From positions 1 to 32,396 of the forward strand of contig JAAYAT010000071.1 of NCBI GenBank assembly GCA_012719225.1: a stretch of 32,396 nt of DNA, read 5' to 3'. The DNA comes from Verrucomicrobiaceae bacterium. GTDB lineage: Bacteria; Verrucomicrobiota; Verrucomicrobiia; Verrucomicrobiales; DEV007. Both the position numbers and the translations under genes were made by a program. Positions 1 through 7,596 of this stretch are shown here, one piece after another. How positions within the stretch are numbered: the stretch's first letter is position 1; every line of letters starts with the position of its first letter. The notes under the pieces were generated by a model. That model had not been told where the DNA came from, made no database searches, and saw nothing but the letters and a program-made list of their open reading frames with translations.

Positions 1-38
1 ATCCCCCGAACACAACAACCCATACCACCCCACCTGTC

Positions 39-569
39 ATGTCACATCACTCCGTCCTCTGTCTGGCCACCTCCCGCGCCCAAGCGGAACACATCGTCGA
101 TCAACTGAGGCTGGCCCGGTTCTCCAGCAACGACATTTCCGCTCTCTTCGCCGATCACGGCACCACCCGCGACTTCGCCCACGAGACCCACACCAAAGCG
201 CCCGAAGGAACCGCCGCCGGAGCGGGCACCGGCGGCGTCATCGGCGGAGCCCTCGGCTGGCTCGCCGGGATCGGGGCGTTCGCGATTCCCGGCATCGGCC
301 CCTTCATCGCCGCCGGCCCCATCCTCGCCGCGCTCAGCGGAGCCGCCATTGGTGCGACGGTGGGCGGCATCGCGGGCTGTCTCATCGGGATGGGCATCCC
401 CGAGATCGAAGCGAAACGCTACGAAGGCAAGCTGCAGGAAGGCAACATCCTCATCGCGGTCCACACCGAGAACCACGACGAAATGGACCGGGCCAAAGAG
501 ATTTTTGAAACCGCGGAAGCCGTCGATATCTGCACCACCAGCGAAAAGCCGATTCCGCAGCCATCGTGA
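39..569 (+). CDS. Glycine-zipper general-stress-type membrane protein
   Basis: The 176-residue protein has an N-terminal segment of about 50 residues resembling the general stress protein 17M/DUF3341 type fold. A long glycine/alanine-rich hydrophobic stretch follows at about residues 60-120, with GxxxG-like spacing typical of glycine-zipper membrane hairpins. A short polar tail contains the EAKRYEGKLQEGNILIAV segment that recurs in this family. It probably sits in the inner membrane; no enzymatic role is known. No clear ribosome binding site precedes the ATG, and only 38 bases of upstream sequence are visible, so its promoter cannot be judged. It lies first in a run of stress-type genes (DUF892 proteins follow), which fits a general or osmotic stress role. 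The family assignment is from memory of similar proteins, and the function is inferred. Confidence 0.8.
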   Translation: MSHHSVLCLATSRAQAEHIVDQLRLARFSSNDISALFADHGTTRDFAHETHTKAPEGTAAGAGTGGVIGGALGWLAGIGAFAIPGIGPFIAAGPILAALSGAAIGATVGGIAGCLIGMGIPEIEAKRYEGKLQEGNILIAVHTENHDEMDRAKEIFETAEAVDICTTSEKPIPQPS

Positions 570-722
570 GGCTACGAGAGGGGCACGAGCAACGTGCCGG
601 GTTTCTCCTGGGATCTCCGGACCCACGGGGCGGCCCGTCCAGTGACGACGCATCCTGCGGACCCCCGCATTTCTTTTGCGACACGCGTGCGCGTCGTCCC
701 CCCCCTCCCCGGCAACAACAAA

Positions 723-760
723 GCCTGCGGTCGGCTCCCCCCGACCGCAGGCACCCTTTT
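723..760 (+). terminator. Rho-independent terminator
   Basis: GCCTGCGGTCGG (723-734) pairs perfectly over 12 bp with CCGACCGCAGGC (741-752) around a 6-base loop. ACCC and then TTTT follow. It sits 154 bases after the stop of the glycine-zipper gene and before the next promoter candidate, so it probably ends that transcript. The opposite strand has a weaker T-rich tail. Confidence 0.8.
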
Positions 761-910
761 CTCCCCCTCCCTCTCTTCTCGAACGCGTATTTTCTCTCAC
801 GCAAATTGCCCGGTGGCGGATGCAATTCGCCTTTCCCGCCGCCTCACGACCCTCTCCCCCCCGCGACGCCAATCCCCGACAGAACAGACTTTCCGGCCCG
901 ACACGACCCG

Positions 911-926
911 CGGCACGACTCCTGCG
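911..926 (+). promoter_or_regulatory. Sigma-54-like -24/-12 promoter element
   Basis: CGGCACGACTCCTGCG has GG (912-913) and GC (924-925) separated by exactly 10 bases, the spacing required for sigma-54. It matches GGCAC fully and TTGC in three of four positions. The predicted transcription start near 937 gives a leader of about 47 bases before the DUF892 gene at 984. It shares 11 fixed positions, GGCACG-N4-CTGCG, with the elements at 7567 and 12515. Confidence 0.6.
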
Positions 927-983
927 AAAACGATTCTCCGTGGCATTCTCCACCACACCGAAAACCTGAAACCAACCCAAACC

Positions 984-1484
984 ATGTCAAAACTCAAATC
1001 CATCGAAGCCCTCCTCGTTCAAGAGATCAAAGACCTCTACAGCGCAGAAACCCAACTCGTCAAAGCCCTCCCCAAGATGGCCGAAGCCGCCGACGACCCC
1101 GATCTCCGCGCGGGATTCGAGACCCACCTCAAGGAAACCAAAGTCCACGTCGGTCGACTGGAGGAACTGGCCAAGCTCCTCGATGTCTCGCCGAAGGGGA
1201 AATCCTGCAAGGCGATGAAAGGCCTCGTCGAAGAGGGGTCCGAAGTCATCGACGAAGACGGCGAATCGTCCGTGAAGGACCTCGCCCTGATCGTCGCCGC
1301 CCAGAAAGTGGAGCATTACGAAATGGCCGGCTACGGATCCGCCCGCACCCTCGCCGAAGTGCTCGGCTACGAAGAGGCCGTGGAACTCCTCCAGGCCACG
1401 CTCGACGAAGAAGGAGAAACCGACAAAAAACTCACCAAGCTCTCTCTCCGGCTCATTCCCCAGGCCGGAGCCATCGCCGCCTGA
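984..1484 (+). CDS. DUF892 ferritin-like protein (YciE/YciF family)
   Basis: The 166-residue protein matches the DUF892 family: an N-terminal LLVQEIKDLYSAETQL helix, an FETHLKETKVH helix, a CKAMKGLVEEG segment, and a VEHYEMAGYGSARTLAE helix carrying the conserved Glu/His pattern of a ferritin-like four-helix bundle. E. coli YciE and YciF are stress-induced members whose metal-related activity is uncertain. The ATG at 984 is chosen because the family motif begins a few residues after it; the upstream in-frame sequence is low-complexity proline/serine. A -24/-12-like element lies 58 bases upstream. A paralogue follows at 1603, after a gap containing a short CCTCCG/CGGAGG hairpin. The family call is secure; the role in stress is inferred. 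Confidence 0.9.
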   Translation: MSKLKSIEALLVQEIKDLYSAETQLVKALPKMAEAADDPDLRAGFETHLKETKVHVGRLEELAKLLDVSPKGKSCKAMKGLVEEGSEVIDEDGESSVKDLALIVAAQKVEHYEMAGYGSARTLAEVLGYEEAVELLQATLDEEGETDKKLTKLSLRLIPQAGAIAA

Positions 1485-1602
1485 GCCAGCAGACACGCTC
1501 CGCCGGCGTTCGCCCCCTCCGTCCCGTCGATTCGCCTCCGGGGCGGAGGGGCGGGGCCTCGACACCGCAAGCACAACAAGCACCACAGAAAGGACCTCTC
1601 CC

Positions 1603-2145
1603 GTGCATCGTTTTCTCAGCCAGACCAGTGATCTCTTCTTCGACCAACTCCGCGACATTCACAGCGTGGAATCCCAGGTCGCTCTCACCCTCCCCGACCT
1701 CGCCCGCCTAGCCGCCCTGCCCGAACTGCGCGAGTTGCTCGAAGAACAGATCCCCCTGACCTTGCAGCAAAAACACCGCGTCGCCGGCATCTTCGAGCGA
1801 TACGGCCAACAGCCCGGAAACGACGAGAGCAAAGGGATGAAAGGACTCATCGAGGGAGGCAACGAACACCTCGCGAGGGTCCTTGACGACACCGTGCGCG
1901 ACCTCATGTTGATCGCGCACTGCAGCCGCATCAAGTACTACGAGATCGCCGCCTACCACTTCGCAACCACCCTCGCGGAAAATCTCGGCTACTACAAAGA
2001 AGCGGAGACCCTCTCCACCATCTGGGAGGAAGAACGGGACGTGTCCCACGCGCTGCACACCAACGCGGCAGCCCTTTTCGTGCAGAAGTCGCTCACCTTG
2101 TCCGGCGCCCCTCGCGGGGAAACGATGTCTCCCGGGTCGGTTTGA
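1603..2145 (+). CDS. Second DUF892 ferritin-like protein
   Basis: The 180-residue protein is a diverged paralogue of the preceding gene. It shares the DLFFDQLRDIHSVESQV opening helix, the SKGMKGLIEGG segment and the IKYYEIAAYHFATTLAE helix with its conserved Glu. The start is GTG at 1603, supported by an AGAAAGGA ribosome binding site about nine bases upstream, which is unusually good for this window. Its C-terminus (about residues 165-180) is a polar tail absent from the first copy. The gene probably belongs to the same transcript as the 984 gene, with a 118-base gap. Ferritin-like folding is predicted from the family; metal binding is not shown. Confidence 0.87.
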   Translation: MHRFLSQTSDLFFDQLRDIHSVESQVALTLPDLARLAALPELRELLEEQIPLTLQQKHRVAGIFERYGQQPGNDESKGMKGLIEGGNEHLARVLDDTVRDLMLIAHCSRIKYYEIAAYHFATTLAENLGYYKEAETLSTIWEEERDVSHALHTNAAALFVQKSLTLSGAPRGETMSPGSV

Positions 2146-2311
2146 CCCCTTCCCCGCCGCCGGGGCGGTAGGTGTAGGGACCTCCGCTCGCCCCGTTTTC
2201 GCCGCCGTCCGACACCACCGGAGTTTCCTGCGGCGGTGTCTCCTTCGGGTAGGCGGTGTGCCGAACCGCGTCGCTTTCCCTGCCTTTGAAGAATTGATAG
2301 ATCAGGCCCAT
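2093..2311 (-). CDS. Possible small polar protein, unrecognised
   Basis: A 72-codon frame begins MGLIYQFFKGRES and continues as a proline/glycine-rich polar chain. It is the most protein-like frame in the gap between the DUF892 gene and the response-regulator kinase, but it overlaps the DUF892 3' end tail-to-tail by 53 bases and has no ribosome binding site. It could easily be noise in GC-rich DNA. No family was recognised. Confidence 0.25.
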   Translation of the reverse strand: MGLIYQFFKGRESDAVRHTAYPKETPPQETPVVSDGGENGASGGPYTYRPGGGEGVKPTRETSFPREGRRTR

Positions 2312-2478
2312 GAGAGTTTGTGTGTTTGTGGTTTCCGGTTCCCCGCGCCGCGCTGTGAACCATGGATACGCCTTCGCCCCCTTCCTCACGACATCCATCG
2401 ATTCGTCTTCACCGCCTCGCTACGTCACACGCTGTCAAAAAAAGCGCAGCAACTCAAGACCAATCGCCACTTTTTTGC
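2146..2478. other. Intergenic region between convergent genes
   Basis: These 333 bases separate the DUF892 gene from the kinase read on the other strand. Apart from the doubtful small frame at 2093-2311, they hold only a short CCCCG/CGGGG hairpin (2152-2165) without a T tract. No terminator was found for either gene. Confidence 0.5.
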
Positions 2479-3564
2479 CTAACCTTTCGGGAAAGTCAGG
2501 CGGATCGAAGCGCCTTTGGCGGGGCGTTCCACTTCGATGGCGATGTCGAGGAGGTCGCAGAGCTGTTTGATGATGGCGAGCCCCAGTCCGGTGGAGACTT
2601 CGCCGGCGGTGGGACGAGCGCTGAGACGGGTGTAGGGCTGGAAAAGCTGCTCCCGGTCCGAGTCGGAGAAACCCGGTCCCTCGTCGCGGACGGTGAGGGC
2701 GACGGGCTCCGGCTCGAGGGCGACTGTCACGGTGGAGCCCGGGGGGGAAAATTTGATTGCGTTGGTCACGAGGTTCTCGATGACGCGCGCCACCGCGACG
2801 CGGTCGCTCTTGACCCGCAGTGGTCCCTCGGGAACGTCGCAGGCGACGGTGATGTCCTTGGCCCGGGCTTCGTCCTGATGATAGCAGGCGCAGGCCCTGG
2901 TGCGGGCCGCGAGGTCGAAGATCTTGCGCTCGATCTCGAGGGTGGTGCCGGCGGCGCGGGCGTTGGCGAGGTATTCGTCGATGAAGCGCAGGGCCTGGGC
3001 AGAGGACTCTTTGATCGTCGAGGAGAGCCGTCGCGCCTGCTCGGGGAGTCCGTCGGTCTCGTCGAGGAGCTGGGCGCTGAAGTGCGAACTCCCCACCCAG
3101 TTGCGCAGGTCGTGGGCCATGATTTCGAGGAAATGCTCGGCTTTGCGGAGGAGGTGTCGACATTCCACGCGGGTTTTTTTCAGTTCGAGATGCGAGCGCA
3201 CCCGGGCAATGAGTTCCGCCTTGTTGAAGGGTTTGGTGATGTAGTCGACCCCGCCGGTTTCGAGGGCTTTGACGATGGTGGATTTCTCGCCATCGGCGGA
3301 AAGGAAAATGACGGGCACGTCCTCCATCTCCGGCAGGGCGTGCAGGTCCCGACAGACTTCGAGGCCGTTTTTGCCGGGCATGAATATATCGAGGAGGACG
3401 AGGTCGGGGGTTTTGGCCTTGACCCGCTCCAGGGCCTGGTCGCCATCCTGCGCGATCATGAGATCGTATCCGAATGCCGCGAGCATGGTCCCCACGACCT
3501 GGACGTTGGCGAGCTCGTCATCGACCACGAGAATGGTCCCGGAATCACCTGAAAATCGGTTCAT
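2479..3564 (-). CDS. Hybrid response regulator-histidine kinase (REC-HisKA-HATPase)
   Basis: The 361-residue soluble protein has an N-terminal receiver domain (about residues 8-130). Its acidic pocket is VVDDE, the phospho-acceptor Asp59 lies in LVLLDIFMPG, and the Lys is in TKPF. A dimerisation domain follows with the phospho-acceptor His151 in IMAHDLRN. The catalytic ATPase domain has the N box around Asn268 (NLVTNAIKF), DEGPGF at 294 and GLGLAI near 326. It has no membrane segment, so its input must be phosphorylation of the receiver, plausibly by the membrane kinase just upstream. The ATG at 3564 is chosen; a TTG at 3609 would overlap the upstream gene by 17 bases. The 28-base gap to that gene suggests one operon and a phosphorelay. 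Confidence 0.9.
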   Translation of the reverse strand: MNRFSGDSGTILVVDDELANVQVVGTMLAAFGYDLMIAQDGDQALERVKAKTPDLVLLDIFMPGKNGLEVCRDLHALPEMEDVPVIFLSADGEKSTIVKALETGGVDYITKPFNKAELIARVRSHLELKKTRVECRHLLRKAEHFLEIMAHDLRNWVGSSHFSAQLLDETDGLPEQARRLSSTIKESSAQALRFIDEYLANARAAGTTLEIERKIFDLAARTRACACYHQDEARAKDITVACDVPEGPLRVKSDRVAVARVIENLVTNAIKFSPPGSTVTVALEPEPVALTVRDEGPGFSDSDREQLFQPYTRLSARPTAGEVSTGLGLAIIKQLCDLLDIAIEVERPAKGASIRLTFPKG

Positions 3565-3592
3565 GATTGCGTGTGGCGTATTCGTCGGCTTT

Positions 3593-5773
3593 TCACGAGA
3601 TTTTTTCAATGAGTTCGTGAAACCCTTTCAACAATTTTTCGATGCGGGGCGGGTGGATCTGCTCGACGGCGGCATGGAGCTCGCGGGCGTAGTCGGCCAG
3701 AGCGGGTTCGTCGTATCGGACGGCGAGGTGGCCGAGTTCGTCGGCGACGGAATCGACGTCGCTGAGCAGCATGGCCCGGAGCAAATGAGGCCAGCGCTCG
3801 TCCCGCAGGGTCTCGAGCGCTTCGACCAAGCCTTCCCGCGTCCGCTTTTGCCCGGCCGGGGCGGGGTCAGCGGGCGGGACGGTGGTGGCGGTCGGACGGG
3901 GGTTCCGCTGGTTTTCCGAGGTGTCCCGAGCCACCCCGTCGGGGGCCCCGGCGCGGCGCGCGAGGACGGCGCTCATGCCGCGAAAGAGGCTCGCGCGGGT
4001 GAAGGGCTTGCGGAGGTAACCGTCGAAACACTCGCGAATCTGCTTGTCCTGGCTCGACAGGGTCGATGCGGTCACGGCGATCACGGGGACGTCGGCGAGA
4101 CGGTCGTCCTCCTGCATCAGAGCGCGGGCCTCGTCTCCGCCCATCACCGGCATGCGAATGTCCATCAGAACGATGTCGGGCGGCGTCTCTTTCATCCGAT
4201 CCAGAGCGGCGAGTCCGTTTTCCGCGTATTCGATGTGATGATGGGTGTCTTCGAAAAATCCGGCGATCAGCTCGATGTTGAACGGGTTGTCGTCGACCAC
4301 GAGAATGCGGCTGGGCGGCAGATCGTCGAAGGAGGCGGTCGCGGTGTCCTCCGTGGTCGGCGAACCGGGCGTTTTGACCCGCTCGACATGGGGCAGGAGC
4401 AGGCGGAATTCGCTGCCCGCCCCCACTTCGCTCATCACCTCCAGTGCGCCTCCCATCAGAGTGGCCAGTTCGTGACAAATACTCAGACCCAGACCGGTGC
4501 CACCCAGCATCTCGTCCGACGATTCCGCCTGACGGAAAGGCTGGAAAATCATCGCCATTTTTTCCGGGGCGATCCCGCGTCCGGTATCCCGCACGGAAAA
4601 AAGGAGTTCGCAGCTCTCCGCTTCCACCTTGTCCGCGCGGATGCATCCCCGGATGGAGCCCTCGGTCGTGAATTTGAGGGCGTTGCCGAGCAGGTTGGCG
4701 AGCACCTGCCGCACCCGGATGGGGTCGAAGACGAGTCTCTCGGGGCAATCCTCGTCCACCGAGAATTCGAAGAGCAACCCGCGCCCGCTCGCCTGCTCCT
4801 CGAAGACAACCTGAATACCCCGGGCGAACTCGCGCACGTTCACCGGACAGGGGGCCAGTTCGAGGATGCCGGACTCGATCCGCGAGAGGTCGAGGATGTC
4901 GTTGATGAGGTCGGCGAGAGTGCCGCCGCTGGTGCGGATCGCGGCGAGGTAGCGACGTCCCCGGTCGGAGGTGACTTCGTTGTCGAGGAGTTCGCTGAAT
5001 CCGAGGAGGGCGTTCAGCGGCGTGCGGATCTCGTGGTTCATGCTCGCGAGAAAGCGACTCTTCTCGTGGGCCATGCGCTCCGCCTCGTCCTTGTCGCGCT
5101 CCAGTTGGATCGTCCGGATCTGGTCGCGGAGGTGGCCGATCAGAAAGACGAGCCCCAGCACGCCCAGGACCAGCGAAGAATACGCCGCGAGGTTCAGGAA
5201 GAGGGCCGCCCGGTCGACCTGACGTCGGTATTCGGATTCCGCCAGGACGAGATTGTCATCCACGATCTCCTCCATGTGATCGAGGACCCGGCGGATCTGC
5301 GCGGACAGATTCCGCCTCATCCCCTCGCGCACGGTTTGGACCGTTTCGTCCAGATTGTTCGCCCGCCGCTGGGCGATGGCGGCTTCCAATTCCTGGTCGC
5401 GATCTTCCAGGAGAATCTCCAGCTCCGGAAAAAGTGCGGCGATCCGGGGGAAGTCCGGCGCGAGCTCCTTTATCAATCTCATGTTCTCCGCCCGGTAGGT
5501 GAGCGCCTGCTCGTAGGGATCGAGGTACAATGTCTCGCCGGTGATGAGGAAGCCCCGCTCCGCCGTCTCCGCCGCGATGTTGTGCTGCCGTATCAGGGAG
5601 ACCAGGTTTCTCATCCGCTGATCCCGCTCGATCTCGTGTTGGGCCTGGTGCAGGGTGACGCGGTTGCGCCGGGAGGAATAGGCGATCCCGAGGAGAAAGA
5701 AAATCGTCAACCCGAAGAGGACCGCCACCACCACCATCCGGTACCGACCGACCCTGGAGTTCATGAGGTTCAT
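3593..5773 (-). CDS. CHASE3-like membrane hybrid histidine kinase with receiver
   Basis: The 726-residue protein begins with a membrane helix (about 10-33). An extracytoplasmic CHASE3-like sensor (about 34-185) follows, with the tell-tale AERGFLITGETLYLDPYEQA segment, then a second helix (about 190-213). HisKA has His247 in NHEIRTPLN, and HATPase shows NLLGNALKF (Asn364), DTGRGI (396) and GGTGLGLSI. The receiver has VVDDN and phospho-acceptor Asp538 in IVLMDIRMP, with Lys590. After a proline-rich linker, residues 648-726 form a helical domain placed like an HPt but lacking the HxLKG phospho-site. The ATG at 5773 is used; another ATG lies at 5764. It is divergent from the sigma-54 regulator at 6067, its likely partner. 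The ligand is unknown. Confidence 0.92.
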   Translation of the reverse strand: MNLMNSRVGRYRMVVVAVLFGLTIFFLLGIAYSSRRNRVTLHQAQHEIERDQRMRNLVSLIRQHNIAAETAERGFLITGETLYLDPYEQALTYRAENMRLIKELAPDFPRIAALFPELEILLEDRDQELEAAIAQRRANNLDETVQTVREGMRRNLSAQIRRVLDHMEEIVDDNLVLAESEYRRQVDRAALFLNLAAYSSLVLGVLGLVFLIGHLRDQIRTIQLERDKDEAERMAHEKSRFLASMNHEIRTPLNALLGFSELLDNEVTSDRGRRYLAAIRTSGGTLADLINDILDLSRIESGILELAPCPVNVREFARGIQVVFEEQASGRGLLFEFSVDEDCPERLVFDPIRVRQVLANLLGNALKFTTEGSIRGCIRADKVEAESCELLFSVRDTGRGIAPEKMAMIFQPFRQAESSDEMLGGTGLGLSICHELATLMGGALEVMSEVGAGSEFRLLLPHVERVKTPGSPTTEDTATASFDDLPPSRILVVDDNPFNIELIAGFFEDTHHHIEYAENGLAALDRMKETPPDIVLMDIRMPVMGGDEARALMQEDDRLADVPVIAVTASTLSSQDKQIRECFDGYLRKPFTRASLFRGMSAVLARRAGAPDGVARDTSENQRNPRPTATTVPPADPAPAGQKRTREGLVEALETLRDERWPHLLRAMLLSDVDSVADELGHLAVRYDEPALADYARELHAAVEQIHPPRIEKLLKGFHELIEKIS

Positions 5774-5909
5774 TTCCGCGGTCTTCCAGCAGCACCCGTA
5801 CCATTCGATTCCCCGGCAGGGGAATGACCGTCCGTCCACGGAGTTTGCTGGATTCTTTTTCCCATGGGAGTGCTTCGCGAAGTCGTAACCGGGCGGGCGG
5901 GTCGGGCCC

Positions 5910-6010
5910 CGCACGTGCGAATTGCATCACAAACGTGGCTTCTTTCGTGCAATTTGCAACTGCCCGCCCTCACGGCTCCCGAGGCCCGGTTGTCATAACT
6001 TTGTTATCAT
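5910..6010. promoter_or_regulatory. Divergent control region with several dyads
   Basis: Between the kinase (start 5773, leftward) and the regulator (start 6067, rightward) lie several inverted repeats: CGCACGTGCG (5910-5919), AATTGCA (5920-5926) facing TGCAATT (5948-5954), TGCAATTTGCA (5948-5958), and ATAAC-N3-GTTAT (5995-6007). The last is in a locally AT-rich patch. Such clustering suggests operator sites for the divergent pair. No clean sigma-70 or sigma-54 spacing could be assigned. Confidence 0.4.
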
Positions 6011-6066
6011 AAAACTCTTAAATGCCAAGGGTCCGCCGGGCATACAATCTGCGGAGGCGGGAGGGG

Positions 6067-7413
6067 ATGGATATCCTCATAGTCGACGACGAGAAAGCGG
6101 TGCGCACGAGTACTCTCATCGCACTCGAAGCCGAGGATCATTACGCCGAGGCGGTCTCCGACGGCGAGGTGGCTCTGCCGCGGCTCAAGGAGGATGAGTT
6201 CGATCTCGTCCTCCTCGACCTGAACCGCGGCGGCAAGAGCGGCCTCGACATCCTGCCACGGATCCAAAAAATCCGCCCCCGGACGCCGGTGGTGATCTTT
6301 ACCGCCGAAGCCACCATTCCCACCGCAGTGCGCGCAATCCAGGCGGGGGCGATGGACTATCTCGAGAAGCCCTTCACCCCCGACCAACTCCGCAGCGTCG
6401 TCGCCCGGGCGAAACAATGGCGGGTGCTCCACGAGCGCATCGAGGAACTCGAAACCGAGATTTCGACGCAGTCGCCTCCCCCGCATTTCACCTCGCGCGA
6501 CGCGAAGATGAACGAGACCCTCGATCTCCTCTTCCGCGCCTCCCCGACCAACGCCTCCATCCTCATCCTCGGCGAGAGCGGTACCGGGAAAAGCCTCGTC
6601 GCCCGCGAGATCCACCGCCGCAGCCATCTCAAGGACAAGCCTTTCGTCACGATCTCCTGTCCCAGCCTCTCGAAGGAACTCCTCGAAAGCGAACTCTTCG
6701 GCCACGTCAAAGGGTCCTACACCGGGGCGATCAAAGACAAGTGGGGCAAAGTCCACGAAGCGAACGGCGGCACCCTTTTCCTCGACGAGATCGGCGAACT
6801 CCCCCTCGACATCCAGCCCAAACTGCTCCGGCTCCTCCAGGAACGGGAATACGAACGACTCGGGGAAAACAAGATCCGCACGGCCGACGTCCGCGTCATC
6901 GCCGCGACCAACCGCAACCTGAGAAAATGCGTCGAGACGAACCGCTTCCGCGAAGATCTCTACTACCGTCTCGACGTCATCTCCGCGTGCATGGCACCCC
7001 TGCGGGAACGCCCCCGCGACCTCAAGGAGTTCGCCGAGAAGTTCGTCGCGTTTTTCGCCGGTGTGAGCAATCGCAAGCTGGAGGGGTTCAGCAGCGATGC
7101 GACCAGCCGACTCCTCAGCCACCAGTGGCCGGGGAATCTCCGCGAACTGCGCAACGCGATCGAGCGGGCCGTGATCCTCGCGCGCGGGCCGAAGATCGAA
7201 GCCGACGATCTCCCGACTCCGACAACAATCCGCCTCGATTCGGAAGACGAATCCTCCCAGTTCGTGCCGGGGGCCTCCTGCTCCATCGAGGAGCTCGAGA
7301 CCGAGCACATCCGGTGCATCCTCGCTCGGACGAGAACCTTGCAAGAAGCCGCCGGGGTGCTGGGGATCGATCAGGCCACTCTCTACCGGAAACGGAAACG
7401 GATCGGCCTGTGA
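6067..7413 (+). CDS. Sigma-54-dependent NtrC-type response regulator, copy 1
   Basis: The 448-residue protein has a receiver (VDDE pocket, phospho-acceptor Asp51 in LVLLDLN, Lys in EKPF). The AAA+ domain has Walker A GESGTGKS (169-176) and Walker B TLFLDEIG (about 236-243), with arginine-finger region REDLYYRLDV. A Fis-type helix-turn-helix closes the protein (LQEAAGVLGIDQATLYRKRK). It should activate sigma-54 RNA polymerase. The sigma-54 contact loop reads GSYTGA (216-221) rather than the canonical GAFTGA kept by its paralogue at 13467. The ATG at 6067 has GGAGG nine bases upstream. It is divergent from the CHASE3 kinase, its probable donor, and is followed by a -24/-12-like element in front of the next operon. 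Confidence 0.94.
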   Translation: MDILIVDDEKAVRTSTLIALEAEDHYAEAVSDGEVALPRLKEDEFDLVLLDLNRGGKSGLDILPRIQKIRPRTPVVIFTAEATIPTAVRAIQAGAMDYLEKPFTPDQLRSVVARAKQWRVLHERIEELETEISTQSPPPHFTSRDAKMNETLDLLFRASPTNASILILGESGTGKSLVAREIHRRSHLKDKPFVTISCPSLSKELLESELFGHVKGSYTGAIKDKWGKVHEANGGTLFLDEIGELPLDIQPKLLRLLQEREYERLGENKIRTADVRVIAATNRNLRKCVETNRFREDLYYRLDVISACMAPLRERPRDLKEFAEKFVAFFAGVSNRKLEGFSSDATSRLLSHQWPGNLRELRNAIERAVILARGPKIEADDLPTPTTIRLDSEDESSQFVPGASCSIEELETEHIRCILARTRTLQEAAGVLGIDQATLYRKRKRIGL

Positions 7414-7566
7414 AAGACAGGACGCGGAACGCGGCGGAACGCGGTGCATCTTGCACGACGCCTGTCGGTTGGCATCGGGAATCTGCACGATTTCCCCGGA
7501 CTGCCCTTCGCTCACCGTCCCTGCAACCGACTGACGTTCAAACGCCCGGACGAATCCCCCCGCCCG

Positions 7567-7582
7567 TGGCACGATCACTGCG
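7567..7582 (+). promoter_or_regulatory. Sigma-54-like -24/-12 promoter element
   Basis: TGGCACGATCACTGCG keeps GG (7568-7569) and GC (7580-7581) exactly 10 bases apart and matches the full TGGCACG half. It precedes the YqjD-like operon. The predicted start near 7593 leaves only about four bases before the ATG at 7597, so the transcript would be almost leaderless; this is a mark against it. It shares GGCACG-N4-CTGCG with two other sites. Confidence 0.5.
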
Positions 7583-7596
7583 CTCCACCTTGCATC

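Larger units (their letters stand above)
570..983. other. Intergenic region with hairpin, terminator and promoter-like element
   Basis: No convincing gene lies in these 414 bases. The stretch holds a perfect 6-bp inverted repeat (GGCACG, 582-587, and CGTGCC, 593-598), the strong terminator at 723-760 and the -24/-12-like element at 911-926. Open frames here are proline/arginine-rich shadows of GC-rich DNA. Confidence 0.7.

Noticed and set aside
1535-1549. CCTCCG-GGG-CGGAGG hairpin between the two DUF892 genes
   Set aside because: No T tract follows, so it was not called a terminator; it may be a weak RNA structure.
2152-2165. CCCCG/CGGGG hairpin after the second DUF892 gene
   Set aside because: The stem is short, the loop is GC-rich and no T tract follows on either strand.
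3269-5827. Long plus-strand open frame opposite the membrane kinase
   Set aside because: It mirrors a kinase with all catalytic motifs on the other strand, and its composition is a codon-bias shadow.
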